Origin: Ceratotherium simum simum
Lineage: Eukaryota; Chordata; Mammalia; Perissodactyla; Rhinocerotidae
Length of the DNA stretch: 64,000 bases
NCBI RefSeq assembly: GCF_000283155.1
Contig: NW_004454178.1
Span: 3,471,145 to 3,535,144 of the forward strand
Direction of reading: 5' to 3'
The translations under genes were made by a program, and so were the position numbers. Positions 1-11,529 of this stretch are shown here, in pieces. How positions within the stretch are numbered: position 1 is the first letter of the stretch; the number at the start of each line of letters is the position of its first letter. The notes under the pieces are model-generated. The model was given only the letters and a program-made list of their open reading frames with translations, searched no databases and had not been told where the DNA came from.

Positions 1-604
1 AATCAGCTTTAAAAGAATTCTTCTATCTACCTAACATAAGATGAAATTGGTGTAAAGAATGACAATACACAATGAAATATACATTAAGAACAACCTCTGC
101 AGATATATTTTTAGTTTCAAAATCACTACAACAAAACTATATTACAGTTTTCAGAAAATATGGCATGACTTAAATAAGTGTAAAATATTTTTGGAGTACA
201 AATACTGATGGCGTAAGTAGGGTATAAGATTAAGCGACAGATAGAAGAAATAGAAATCTGTAAGGGCTGATTAATTATTGCAGAATTATGCTCTCAACTG
301 ATTGTTCTTAAGTATAAAAAGACTGAGTTTGCTGTTTATAAATACCACCTTGCTTCTTTCATTAGTTATCTTCTCTTAAAAAAAAATAATCCTGGGTTGA
401 TTAATTGTGAAGGTTAAGAAACAAATATTCTGCTAGGAGTTTTTAAATGCAGAACTAACTCATAATTAAAATAACAACAAAGAAAGTATAGCGTCATTCA
501 TACTTAAGGAATACAGTTATTGCGGGGCTTTTAAGAATAAGAAATGTCCTTTTTCAGTTTATGTCAAAACATATGAAAACAGATATATATCTATCCACAA
601 AATT
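1..604. other. Unassigned AT-rich DNA
   Basis: No gene, recognisable transposon or RNA gene is visible. There are short A or T runs only, and all six frames are interrupted. Confidence 0.5.
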
Positions 605-619
605 AAAAGATAATCATTG

Positions 620-865
620 GGCCGGCCCCCTGGCTTAGCGGTTAAGTGTGCGCGCTCCGCTACTGGTGGGCGGGGTTTGGATCCCGGGCGTGCACGACGC
701 ACTGCTTCTCCGGCCATGCTGAGGCCACGTCCCACATACAGCAACTGGAAGGATGTGCAACTATGACACACAACTATCTACTGGGGCTTTGGGGATAAAA
801 GGGGAAAAAAAGGAGGAGGATTGGCAATAGATGTTAGCTCAGGGCCGATCTTCCTCACCAAAAAA
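620..865 (+). mobile_element. ERE-type tRNA-derived SINE
   Basis: The element opens with ggccggccccctggc and has an A box (tggcttagcgg, 631-641) and a B box (ggtttggatcc, 674-684), the internal RNA polymerase III promoter of a tRNA-derived SINE. A body follows (catacagcaactggaagg, then ctactggggctttgggg). After that comes a second module with gatgttagctcaggg and an A-rich end. It is flanked by a 15-bp target-site duplication, aaaagataatcattg at 605-619, against a copy with one mismatch at 865-879. Several CpGs survive in the head, which suggests moderate age. The family is known from Perissodactyla. It carries both the 'ctactggggcttt' body and the 'gatgttagctcaggg' tail, unlike its relatives in the window. 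Confidence 0.93.
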
Positions 866-879
866 AAAGATAAGCATTG

Positions 880-2019
880 ACAGTGTGTTCTACAATGTGT
901 TATCAAAAAGTAATTGTAAAGTGTAGTTTTCCTATTAAGTAGAAAACAAAACTGATTATAATGGCATTTTTCTGCTGAAGCTAAGCAGTCCATGTTTTAC
1001 ATATTCTACTAAACATAAGTTAAGGTTTTATTATAACCATGCCCCAAAGTCTGCATAGTTCACCCACCACCGTATTCACTGTCTTATAGGCACTCCAATG
1101 AAAATCTCACAGAAATGTGTAATAATCTTCATTTTATCAACTTCAGATGGTAGGGGTACCTCAAAATACCCTAGTAACTTCAATGACCCATCACAGAGTA
1201 AATATTTTTAAATGTGTATATAAATAATTCCTGAAACTATTAACTGTTTTAGATTAACAGAGACAGATGGTGTCTTTTTTTTGGCTCCAAATATATTAGA
1301 ATTTATTTTAAAACCATGAAATGTGAATAACCCAAACACAATTCTTCAGAATGTTCAAGTCCTCCGATCATATCACATTTCTGTACTCTTCTTTTCTATG
1401 TTAACGTTTTGTGGTTCAATCTTTTTTTATGCAACCATCTGCATTGTGCTTTAGATCACTTCAACTCTTCCTTTCTGGACTGCTCTAAGTTTTGCTAAAT
1501 CTTCTGTGACATGTTACCACACACAATATGCTCTCAGAAATGGATATCCCAAGCTTTATACCAAGGTGATGAGTCGTATTTCATTTTAGTAGCTTTCTCA
1601 ATGATCGCCCTTTGCTATCTCCAGAATTAGAACCACTGTCACTACCTATCAGGCTATTGAGATAATATAGTTTAATTATCTCTAAATCTTTTATTTTTAA
1701 TACCCACATTAAAAATTATCCAACTTTTTTCAATCAACCCAACTTTTCCCTTGAATTCTTTTTTCTTTGGCCAGAAGTATTTGAAGTGATGAAAGTCTTA
1801 TTCTTGTAGATGATTTTAAAAATAGGATACTGGCAATATCTACTTTTCCACAGGGCACTCCAGGCATACTATTGTGCTATTTTTTATCATTCAGATGTGA
1901 TAATATTATTACTTATGATATATAAAGTATTCACAACATAATTATCTTCCATTTTATGTCATAAAGTAATGGGAACTAATCAGCAATTGTTCTTCTTGTC
2001 TTGGCTCCCAAAGAGCCAT
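880..2019. other. Unassigned AT-rich DNA
   Basis: No element or gene is recognised. The small ORF at 778-993 on the minus strand overlaps the SINE and is not a gene. Confidence 0.45.
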
Positions 2020-2820
2020 TTTTTCACAATTCATTTCAACAAATATTATTGGATAGCAACTACACGTCATGTACCCTACCATGTGCTAAGCATATAAGGT
2101 AAAGCAGAAACATTCAGAAAGCAAGTGAATATGAGCAAGAGAGAAAAGTCACAACAAAGAAATGTAATACTGTGATAGGTTTTGAAAGCATCACACAAAG
2201 GCAGCTAAGGGAGTAATTCATTTCCTTCAGGGAGTGGGGGATCAGGAAAAGCTAATGATAAGCACTTTATTTTTAGTTGGGCTTTGAGATGTATGCAGGA
2301 ATCTGTAAGATACACCTGCTGAAGAGCGGTAGAGCACGAGAAAGAGCAGAGAGGGTACCCAGATAAGACAGCATATCATTTGTGAAAGAAAACTGAGTAA
2401 CCCAGGGTGGCAACAATAGAGGAATCCGGTGTACATGCAGAGGAAGGTAAATATTGAAAAGCAGAAAGCAGACAGGCTGTGAAGGACCTTCTAGGCTGTG
2501 CCTGGAAGTTTGGGCTTGATTCTGCAGGCAGTGGAGGGTTTGGGTGCAACAGTCCACAGTCAGGTCTGTAATGGGAAAGTCACTCAAACACACTCAAACA
2601 CACCCTCAACGGGCAGAGGGTGGAGGGACCAATTTGGAGACAATGGACTATTTTAATACTTCCAGACAGAAACTGCTGAGGGCAAAATATAAGGCAGTGG
2701 GAGTTAAGACAGACAGAAGCAGCTGAGCAGAGGAAGAAAAGGTTTAGAAACAAAAATTAATGAAACTTGGAGACATGAGGAAGACATGAAAAATCAAATA
2801 TGACTTAAAGCTTCCTCATC
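2020..2820 (-). mobile_element. Ancient L2 LINE, 3' part, minus strand
   Basis: Read on the plus strand it begins with the complement of the L2 3' end (tttcaacaaatattattgg, then catgtgctaagc near 2085). It continues through the complement of the L2 3' ORF region: gggggatcaggaaaagc near 2236, gcagacaggctgtgaagg near 2470, tttgggcttgattctgcagg near 2510. The order matches an L2 running leftward. It is highly diverged and has no coding capacity. The small ORFs here (2242-2436, 2273-2593, 2544-2726) are not genes. Confidence 0.7.
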
Positions 2821-2859
2821 TAAGCAACAGGTAACCAAGGGAGGAAAAACAAGAGAATA

Positions 2860-2975
2860 ATTTTCATGAGTGTTTTAAACAGAAGGAACATGTCTTGTTC
2901 ATTTTTGGATCTGCTGTGTAGCATATGCACGTTACAGGCATTTAAACGGCTGTGAACTAATGAATAAATTACATT
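2860..2975 (+). mobile_element. Possible LINE 3'-end fragment (L2-like)
   Basis: The wording resembles an L2 3' UTR: catgtcttgttcatttttgg, then a short gap to aatgaataaatt. The similarity is weak. A 31-nt piece of it (2904-2934) recurs at 3413-3443. Confidence 0.35.
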
Positions 2976-3329
2976 CATTTTTTTCAGTCAGTCATTTATT
3001 ATAATTTCCATATTTTCACTCACAAATCTGCTTTTCTAGATAACCAAAGTAAAAAGTGTTTTAAGCATAATTAAATGTTTGACAGGTAAATTTGTAGAGG
3101 ATGAAATTTGGGGCCATATATCAGAATGCTTTGGGTTCATACATAAGAATGTCTTGATCTTCATACATAAAAACACAATTAAGTTGTGTTCTTTGATTTA
3201 CTTTTTCTTTAATGGTGCTAGATTTACACAGAAAACTCCACAGACTCACTTCTAGGTAGTTCTTCCCTCGTAATATACAACTGTAAGTTAGTTAAGGGAA
3301 CTCAGGGTGACAATCTTTGGTAAATAAAA

Positions 3330-3460
3330 CATATACATATATATGTATATATATATACACATATTTAATACACACACATATATCTTGTATATATATATAT
3401 ATATATTACATATTTGGATCTGCTGTGTAGCATTTGCACATTATATATATATATATATCT
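3330..3460. repeat. Compound TA/CA microsatellite with an embedded unique segment
   Basis: Alternating TA and CATA tracts are split into two blocks. Between them lies a 31-nt segment (3413-3443) nearly identical to 2904-2934. The ORF at 3343-3576 is made largely of this repeat and is not a gene. Confidence 0.85.
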
Positions 3461-4744
3461 CACTGGGCCACATGCTAACCTCATTATTGACCTGCTTTTC
3501 TGATTATGAACAGCAAATTCATTTCATCTTCCATAGAATTTCTAAATTATTTTTAGATGTTAAACTTTACATATGAATAGGCTTTTTTCATAGGAAAAGA
3601 AACAAAAGATCCAAAATATTATTCTGCAGTCATGTTCTCATATGTGGTAAAATGATATAACATCCCAATACTGACACCCTACGAGGAACCAACTGATTAT
3701 TCTGTGTGTGTCCCCAGCCAGTTTCACTCAATAAGCTGCATGATTGAGCTCAAAAGGTGATTAATGGGCCCGTTTCATATTGCAGAATTGCCATCCCATC
3801 TATGACGCATGCAAAGACACTGAGAAATTTTAATTTTAAGCTTAATCACCTTGTCTAAATATTAAACAGAGAGAAATAAGGGGAAGGGTAATTGACATTC
3901 AAACCTTCCCCGAGGTAGAACAATTTTCCACTCACTCTTACCAGTGATGCACTCTGTACACAATCTTTGTCCATCAGCAGTCAACACCTCTGGAGGTGGA
4001 ACGTGGAAAGTGCCTCCTCTGCTTGACTAGCTAGAGTGATTTGACCAGGGTTAGTTATGCATGAGAGAGGGCATCAGTAACCCCAGGAAGTCTCAAAATA
4101 ATGACTCTCCTTCTTATCCTGCAAGCCAGTCATCTTAGCTAGGAGTGATTGAAATGTTTAAATATTACTTTGAAATCAAGGAGGCTATTTTGTTCTACCT
4201 TTTTCACTATTGTGTTACATTTTTAAGTACGTTTTTTACAATCTCCAGAAAAAATATTACATCTAAATAGATTTATTTGGTATACTAAAGTCTCTCTTTC
4301 TTTCTCCTTTTATGGGTGAATGAATATTTCCAAGCAAAGCTTCATTTCAGTAGAATCATTTTGTAGTCATTTCTGCATTTCTGTTGTTATTGTTCTATAT
4401 ATTTGTAAACAGGTAACAACAGATTTTTTTCTGAGATTAATACTTTCACATTTCAACATGGAAGTATCAGTTTAGCAGCCTAAGAATCAATGGGGGAATG
4501 TAATTTCCTATACTCATCTTCACATTTTAAGGCTCCTAGTTTTAAAGGAGTTCTAATTATAAAAGTACCAACTCCTGTCAAGTAGTAATTCAATCTGACA
4601 TAGTTAGAAGTACATTCTATATTTTAGGCAACTGTGTCAGTTTCCTAGAAGGAAATTTTGAGTCCAACTGACCAAAATAACTTTTAGTTACCTACAGAGT
4701 TTTAAATGTTTTTTTTCCTCAAAAAACAAGTGGTGGTCAATTAA
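3461..4744. other. Unassigned DNA, possible conserved non-coding stretch
   Basis: No repeat is recognised. The part at about 3710-3870 is less AT-biased and not repeat-like (for example ggtgattaatgggcccg near 3755). It could be single-copy conserved sequence, but only a cross-species alignment could show this. Confidence 0.3.
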
Positions 4745-4815
4745 TAATGACTTTTGCAAATAGCAACATTTTACACATAGTAGGCACTCAAAAATATTTG
4801 TTTAAATTAATCAGT
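4745..4815 (+). mobile_element. L2 3'-end fragment
   Basis: cacatagtaggcactcaaaa followed shortly by atttgttt is the usual L2 3' terminus. Only about 70 bp are recognisable. Confidence 0.5.
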
Positions 4816-5124
4816 AAAAGTTTGCTAAAGTATTGCAATCTATTTAGAAAGTTAAACTGGATTAAGAAATGTGATTAAGAAAAACAATTAACAAAGGAAC
4901 ATTTAACTAATGCAAATTGAGAGTCAGCAGACTATTGGAAATAATATTGGAATGACAGTTAAACTAGGTTCTTACCTAGTTCTGCCACCATCTAATTCTG
5001 TGATATTTTAAAAGCCACATGCTTAAAATAAATGTAAAAATGAATCAGACAGTATTACAATGTTGAGGAATGAACACAGGGAGGCTAGGAAATAAGATGC
5101 CTTGGTTCGCCATCCTGCATTTAT

Positions 5125-5220
5125 AGTAACCTCTCCAGGCTTGTTTCCTCATTTTAAAATGAGAGAGTTGAACTTAATGACCTCCTAGTTCCTTTTCATC
5201 TCTAGAACATTATAATTTCA
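5125..5220 (-). mobile_element. MIR SINE fragment
   Basis: The run ctccaggcttgtttcctc, an A/T run, gagagagttgaacttaatga and cctcctagttcc matches the reverse complement of the MIR core and tail. Confidence 0.6.
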
Positions 5221-5419
5221 TGAAGGGGATCACAAGTAACAGCACGATCAAAATTGCTAAGGTTGAGCCCTGAAAACTTCCTAAGTTTGGTTTTATTTCA
5301 AGTTTGCTGGAGAAGGCAAATATGAATAAGCTAACAGGAAAGCAAACAGCAACCAGTCATAGCACCTCTGTTTGTTGAATAAATGAATGAATGAATGAGG
5401 AAGCAGAAACAGAATAAAT

Positions 5420-5590
5420 TATATTTTATATCTCTTTATAATTTACAAAGCATTTTCCCATGAATTATGCATGTAACCATTTCATCCTAAAAAGAATCCT
5501 TTGAAAAACTTAGTAAGTAAATTGCTCAGGATCACTAAACATAGAAAAGATGGAGCCATGTTTCAATGCAAGCATTTGGAGTTTAGTACT
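5420..5590 (+). mobile_element. MIR SINE fragment
   Basis: tttacaaagcattttccc starts the recognisable part. It is followed by diverged forms of the MIR 'tcatcct', 'ttgctcaggatcac' and 'agatggagccatg' blocks. Confidence 0.55.
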
Positions 5591-5599
5591 TGCTCTTAA

Positions 5600-5810
5600 C
5601 TGTAACTATCTGACCCAATTAGCATCTTTTTCTCCACTTCCTGTTTTCCTGCTTCTCCAGGCTTCGTCACCTCCCTAATCAATACCCTTTTGTGCTTTTC
5701 ACCACTTATACCTTAGTCAGTATCCTCTGGCTGTGTCTCAAACATACACACACATTCTTTTATCCCTGTCTTTTTCCCTGCCACGTTCTCTTCTCTAGCC
5801 TAGTTGACTA
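5600..5810 (+). mobile_element. Possible L2 fragment
   Basis: A pyrimidine-rich strand with blocks reminiscent of the L2 3' ORF region, such as tttttccctgccacgttctc near 5769. It is too diverged to be sure. The 65-codon ORF at 5692-5889 has no other support. Confidence 0.3.
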
Positions 5811-5884
5811 CAAACGTTGTCTCTTCTATTTTAAATTTCATATCTCCTTTAAAAGTGACATAATAGTGTTAAAGCTAAATATAA

Positions 5885-6310
5885 AATAGTGACCAGATTT
5901 GAGAACTCCCTGAGCAGACAAAACCATTTAAGCGACGTAAGCAAAACTAAATCTTGTTTACTTCATGAACCTAAGCGAAACTTAACTTAGAGTATTTCTT
6001 GTAAATGCCTCTAACAATCACACAAGAAACTTGTCATCTTCCTAAAAATGGCATGAGATAATCACTTTCAACCAAACCCCTGCCATCTGGAAACCCCCAC
6101 TGTAATAATCAATCATTGTAAAGGTTAACAACTTCCTCATTTTCACTTTATAAGCCATCCCGTAACTTTATGTCCCCAAGCTTCCTATCAGTTTTTATTT
6201 TTGAAAGCTCACAGTTTGTGAACTGTTCTTATAAGCACAATAAACTCATACTAAATACTATTTATTGATTTGGTGGTTTTAATTTTGCTCTGTCTGGATT
6301 TTGGCAATAG
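5885..6310 (+). mobile_element. Possible solo LTR, family unknown
   Basis: The stretch has LTR-like features. It is a roughly 400-bp block with a C-rich central part (ccaaacccctgccatctgg near 6073), then cactttataagcc (TATA-like) near 6144, then a poly(A) signal aataaa near 6239 followed by a T-rich end. No TG/CA ends with matching short duplications could be fixed, so this is a suggestion only. Confidence 0.35.
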
Positions 6311-7599
6311 CTAATAAGTTAAGCTCAGTGCTATATCTAACCAAGAGCAAAGAAAATGATAACCATAAATTTTAAGTGAAATTAGATATAAGAACCAGAC
6401 CCACCAATTTCTATAGGTTCTGGAAGTGTTTAAAGCACCCTGATCGTTCCCAAAAGTCTTTATTCTGTTTTAAATAAAATCTTCTTTATAACAATATTGA
6501 AGAAACTATTATCCAATTTTAGAAGTTTAAAAATATTATTACAATTTTAACAATAGTGATTTCCTTTGTTATCCTTTGAAACTGTATATTATTTTATCTG
6601 CATTAGATATTAAATTACTTTTTTTGAGGGCAGGACTGAAAACCATCAGTTTAAAAGGGAGTTACAAACATGCAAGATAATTTAATATTCAACATAACCA
6701 TTTGAACATGATAGATTTAGTTTATAACTTATTTGCTATATTACCGATTAAGAAAAATTGTTCAATGGTTACAATCATTTCTTCCCAAGAAAAAAAGATT
6801 ATTTTCTCTTTATTATATCAGTAGGCCAGTGCTGATTTGTAGACTGCTATAGGGATCAATTAAATCTTATTTTTCCAAAACGATAACTGTTTTAATATTT
6901 AATTTAAAAAAGGAAAAGATAAATCAAAAAAAAACAAACGTCCAAGAAATAGATTTCTTTCTTTGTATCATTTAATTCATTAAGGAAGTGTTTTTTAAAA
7001 GCTACATATAATACAGCGATGACATTTCTCAACTAATAAATATCTCAGTATTCTGATTACTACAAATAGCACCATCTTATTTTTTACAGATGTAGCATAA
7101 AATAATATTTTGAACGTTTAGGGTCAAAAGTACACCAAAGTTTTCTTTCAAAATGAAACCATCGTGCAATTTCTACATTTGAATGTCTCTTAAAATAACA
7201 TGGTTTCAGAGAGGTAGGCACTTGGCAACGTGTAGGGACAAAATGAAATGAAGTTATATTCCTGTAGTAATTGTATAGGAGGCTTGTCCTGATGATATAG
7301 TGTCCACTACATATATGCTACTGCCTCTCTTTGACTGCAGTTGCAACTTCAGAGCAAAGTGACAGTCACTTGTTAGTTACAGTTCTAAAAGATGTTAATA
7401 TGTCTTGGGTTCCAACTGTGTTTAGCACCAGAAAAGCTTTTCAGATTCTCATTTCCTGAGTTACTGCTTTCTAAAGACAATCACTGCAGGGGTAAATCTC
7501 TTGTAGCTGTTCACTACATGTTAATGGTGTTAATGTTTCTAAGTTTTTTGTAGAGTATGACCTCAAATTTGAGACCAATGTTTTGATTTGTGTATTTGT
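6311..7599. other. Unassigned AT-rich DNA
   Basis: Nothing recognised on either strand. No long ORF. Confidence 0.45.
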
Positions 7600-7860
7600 G
7601 TTTTTAACAACATACACACATTCAGATTCTCAATGCCTTCCACAATCTAGGCTCACCATACATATTCTACCTTTTTTTCTTAACCTTTCCAATCCTATGA
7701 GAGACCAGTCTCATGGCTTTTGGAATATCTTGTCCTTATTCCTGTTTCTAATATATTCCCTATGCTCCTCTTTCTGGCTCAAACACCAGCCTTCTTTAGC
7801 TCTACTTATTAGCACTGCATCCTTGTAAGTTAAGCCAAACTGAACTTCTCAAAATCTTCA
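7600..7860 (+). mobile_element. Possible L2-like fragment
   Basis: caatgccttccacaatctagg followed by pyrimidine-rich text resembles the L2 'aaggccctccatgatctgg' region. The identity is low and not proven. Confidence 0.3.
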
Positions 7861-8139
7861 GAAGACTATAGCACACACTGACCGTGACGTTCTCTGAAAT
7901 TCAATTACACATATGGTCTGCAATATCGTCTAAGTTCACAATAGCTTGTTTTTTTGTTTTAGGTCTGTTTGTTACACCTCTACAAGCAGATGGTAAATTT
8001 CTTGTGACTAGAGGTCAAGTCTACCATTTCCTTATTTGTTGCTACCCACTCCAGACCAGAATACAACCAGCTGTAAGCCCTTATACTGTTCCAAAGAAAG
8101 CAAAATACTTTTCTGACAACAAACCTAGCCAGGGAATCC

Positions 8140-8620
8140 TATCAGCTTCACTGAGCTTCACCCAGTCACAGGCCCACCATCATCATCCCCAGCGTGGAAC
8201 AGTATCTGCCTTATTGAGGGGACCTGTTTTCTGCTTGCTCCAACTATGTGATTCAAGTGAGGGTTGCCTGTCTTCGTACCAAGTCCTCCGAGACATACAA
8301 TTTTACGAATAATGCGTCCTGGGCCAATCAGACACATGCCCTGAGGATTTTCCAATTGGAATTAAGAAAAGGAGAGGATCTTATTCCCTGAATGTTATAG
8401 TTTAGAAGACATGTGGCTGAAAGACGTTGGCAGCTATGGTTCCACTCTCTAGAGAAAGTTAATCTGGGAGAATAACACTAACACAGGATGAGAATCGTAG
8501 GTAGATGAAAAACAAAAAGAGTGGTTCCTAGCATTGATCTAGTTCCTGATTCAGTTATCTCTGAGCACCAATTATGTCTTTGCTCTTCTAGCTGATGGGT
8601 AATTGGAACCCTTTCGCAGA
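8140..8620 (+). repeat. Ancient interspersed repeat, family not identified
   Basis: The words cctgggccaatcagacacatg (near 8318), gaggattttccaattgg and gaagacatgtggctgaaag resemble a familiar old mammalian repeat whose name I cannot give with confidence. It may be an LTR or DNA-transposon relic. The segment at 27336-27610 looks like a distant relative. The 142-codon ORF at 7884-8312 overlaps it and starts in unrelated sequence, so I do not call a gene. Confidence 0.4.
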
Positions 8621-9907
8621 CATACTCCCAAAGGTTGACAATATAGGAGAAGGGATTATGGATTATTTCAATGTCTTTCTCTTTTAGTATGGATATGTTC
8701 TAAATTTACTTCAAAGAACAGATATTTCTGTAAAAGGAAGCAGATACAAATAAAAGCTGACCTTTAAAATGTAAATGATGTTACTATTTATAAGTAAAAT
8801 AGTGTCATAGGTCAGATTACCAACCCTAGTCTCTCCTACAATTAATCTGGATACTTTATAAAATATAGAGAGATGAGAAAACACTTCATTTGTGCTAGCC
8901 CAAGAATATCTTCAACATTCACGTGAATGTCAGGTACGATTAGAATACACAGAAAACATGAGAGAGAAGGAGCAACATCTTGACTAGAGACATAGTTCAC
9001 ACAAAAAAATTTAGTTTGAAATGGTGCCTTCATCTATAACGTTCATCTTCCTACTTGAATCAAAACTATTATCTTTTACAATCCATTTGTCATTTGAGAA
9101 ATTTCCAAAGCAGTTTTCAGAAATATATTCTTATTTAAGAAATAATATCATTGCAGTCTATGTTCATTAACATAAAATTCTAAGAAACTCTTTCACAGAG
9201 TTTTTGTACTTTAGTCTTAAGCTATTAGTTCCCATCAACTCAACAAATAGCTATTTATAAATAACTGTACGTTTTAGGTATAGTCTCATATTTCCAAACT
9301 ACATATAAAATAAAATCCCGTCATATCACAGATGTTTGCATTTGGCACAGGTTATAGTGTGCTACCTCAAATTTAAGTACCAAAGGTAAGAATATTATTT
9401 AAACCCAAAAATCTATAAACAAGAGTTAGTTCTATACTACTGTAGTTAAAGAGGGACTTTTTAATATGCGCCTGTAAACTTAACTGAGTACGGAGAATTG
9501 AATATTTATATTTGGTTAAACTGATTACAAACAGGGAAGTAAGCTAATATTTAACTTCATTAGAGTTAAAATAGGTAAACTTGAAATAGTCAGATTAAGA
9601 AGATGATTTAAAATAACTTATTTTCCAGGTTTGTATTATTAACAAATATAATATTATAGGTTTGTATCTTATAGCCCTGAAGAAATGCACGATTAATGTA
9701 GAAATACAATAACACTAAAATTAAGAATGTCTGAAACACTCTTGTTCTTGCTATTAGTACCAGTACAACCAATAAGTCAAAATCTCTGCAAAACTGAGAA
9801 TTAAGTGTGATCTAGTTCAATGCCACAATTTTGCTTCACAGCGCAGTCCTTTCTCTCCCATCTCTACAAAGAAATGACCCAGCTACTTAAGTGGAAAAGA
9901 CTAGATT
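8621..9907. other. Unassigned AT-rich DNA
   Basis: No element or gene recognised. The minus-strand 63-codon ORF at 8842-9033 has no supporting features. Confidence 0.45.
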
Positions 9908-10660
9908 ATTTTTTTCCCATCTTTATTAAGGCATAATTGATGAATAAAATTGTAAGGTATTCAAAGTGTACATCAAGTTGATTTGATATACAGAATCACT
10001 GTGAAAGGATTCCCACCATCTAGTTAATTAACACATCCATCACCTCATATATTTTTTTTAGTTTTTATTTTTTGCAAGAACATGTAAGTTCTACTCGTTA
10101 GCAAATTTCAATTATACAGTACAGTGTTATCAACGGTAGTCACCATGTTTTACAGTAGAACCTCAGACCTTATTCATCTTATAGCTGAAAGTTTGTACCC
10201 TTTTACCGACCTCTCCCTATTCCCTGCGCTCCCCAGCCCTGGCAACCGCTTTTCTACTCATTGTTTCTAAGAGTTTCACTTTTTAAAAAAAAAAGATTTC
10301 ACATGTAAGTGATACCTGGCAATACCTTGTCTTTTTCTGTCTGGTTTATTTCACTTAGCATAATGCCCTCAAGTTCCATCCATGTTGTCACAAATGGCAG
10401 GATTTCCTTATTTCTCATGACTGAATAATATTCCATTGTGTATATGTGTGTATATATACATATATAAAATACACATACCACATATATATACACACATATA
10501 TATAGCATATCTTCCTAATTCATTTATTCATTGATGGACACTTAGGTTGTTTCCATATATTGGGTATTGTGAATAATGCTGCAGTGAACATGGGAGTATA
10601 GATATCGCTTCACTATCTTGTTTTCATTTCCTTTGGGTATGAGGATCAGATTGTTTTTAA
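9908..10660 (-). mobile_element. Old L1 LINE 3' end (L1MA-like), minus strand
   Basis: Read on the plus strand it starts with a T-rich segment (tttttttcccatctttattaa) that is the complement of the L1 3' terminus. Next comes the complement of an L1MA-type 3' UTR (ttaattaacacatccatcac near 10023). The end of ORF2 follows: complements of the conserved C-terminal ORF2 text lie at about 10340-10640 (catccatgttgtcacaaatgg near 10378, gaataatgctgcagtgaac near 10572). A TA-rich microsatellite (about 10438-10505) has expanded inside the ORF2 part. The copy is 5' truncated and dead. Confidence 0.85.
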
Positions 10661-11384
10661 AAACTATCACTGTAACATAAATGAAACATGTAGCCACTAT
10701 CTAAAATAATCTAGTCCTTCCCCAGCTATTACTAGTGTTGTCATTGTTATTTTATCTGGGGCAGAAACCATAAAAGAGATTCAGAGTTCCCTTTTGCAGA
10801 CATAGATTCTTTTACTGGTAATTTATTAATGCTCATAACACTGTTGGAAAATATTGTTATGAGCATTAATAAATTATCAATTATTATAATTATTTTCTGT
10901 TTTGATGATAGCCAATAGTAAATCTAGATCACATTTACCCAGTTATCCTGTCAGTTAACAGAGATAAAAGAGAGGTTATAACACCCATTGTCTGTCACTT
11001 TCTCTGACTCAAATTAGAGACAACGTTACTGGCACTTGAGAATCTCTACTAGTTTAAGTGAGTAAAGTCTATCTCTGTTACAAAAATCAGGAAATCCATC
11101 TGTATGTCAATTATCTATCACTTTATAACTACTTGTAATTTGTTAAATATTTAATTATGCCAAATCCAACATATGCTAATCAAATATATTCAAAATAAAT
11201 TACTAGTGTTCAAGCTCATCAATCGTACACTTGTTCAATAAATAGGTATATAGTACATTATAAAAGGTATATCCATTAAAGTTTTTTTTTTTTTAATTCA
11301 ATTTGCCTACTGAAGGGAAGGAATGGTGAGAGAGAGGAAGCTAAAATGCATTGAAATCTAAAGTAAATTGATACAACAACCGTT
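10661..11384. other. Unassigned DNA holding a perfect inverted repeat
   Basis: Apart from the inverted repeat at 10819-10876, nothing is recognised. Confidence 0.45.
10819..10876. repeat. Perfect 22-bp inverted repeat with 14-nt spacer
   Basis: The left arm 10819-10840 (taatttattaatgctcataa plus ca) is the exact reverse complement of the right arm 10855-10876. The spacer is 10841-10854. No transposon I know explains it. It could extrude as a cruciform or fold as a hairpin if transcribed. Confidence 0.95.
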
Positions 11385-11529
11385 CAATGTAGATATTGCT
11401 ATCTCCCATTGTGCAGTTAAGGAAACAGAAGCTCAGAAAGTGCAAATAAATTGCACAGGATTGCACAGCTAGAAAGTGATATAGCTCATTTGAATCCAGA
11501 CCTACTTGGCTCTAAAGTCTTTCTTTTCC
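11385..11529 (+). mobile_element. MIR SINE, left part, split by the L1 at 11530
   Basis: Blocks in MIR order: ttgtgcagttaaggaaacag, gcacaggattgcacagctag, gtgatatagctcatttgaatc, then agacctacttggctctaaag. The MIR text stops at the L1 insertion point and resumes at 14631-14655 (tttgcattactgcttctt), the usual MIR 3' end. Confidence 0.85.

Noticed and set aside
631..684. tRNA gene call from the A and B boxes
   Set aside because: The boxes belong to a tRNA-derived SINE. The cloverleaf is not intact and the element has a retroposed tail and target duplication.
7884..8312. 142-codon ORF as a gene
   Set aside because: No known domain. It runs into an interspersed repeat and has no promoter or splice context. 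A stop-free run of this length can occur by chance in 64 kb of six frames.
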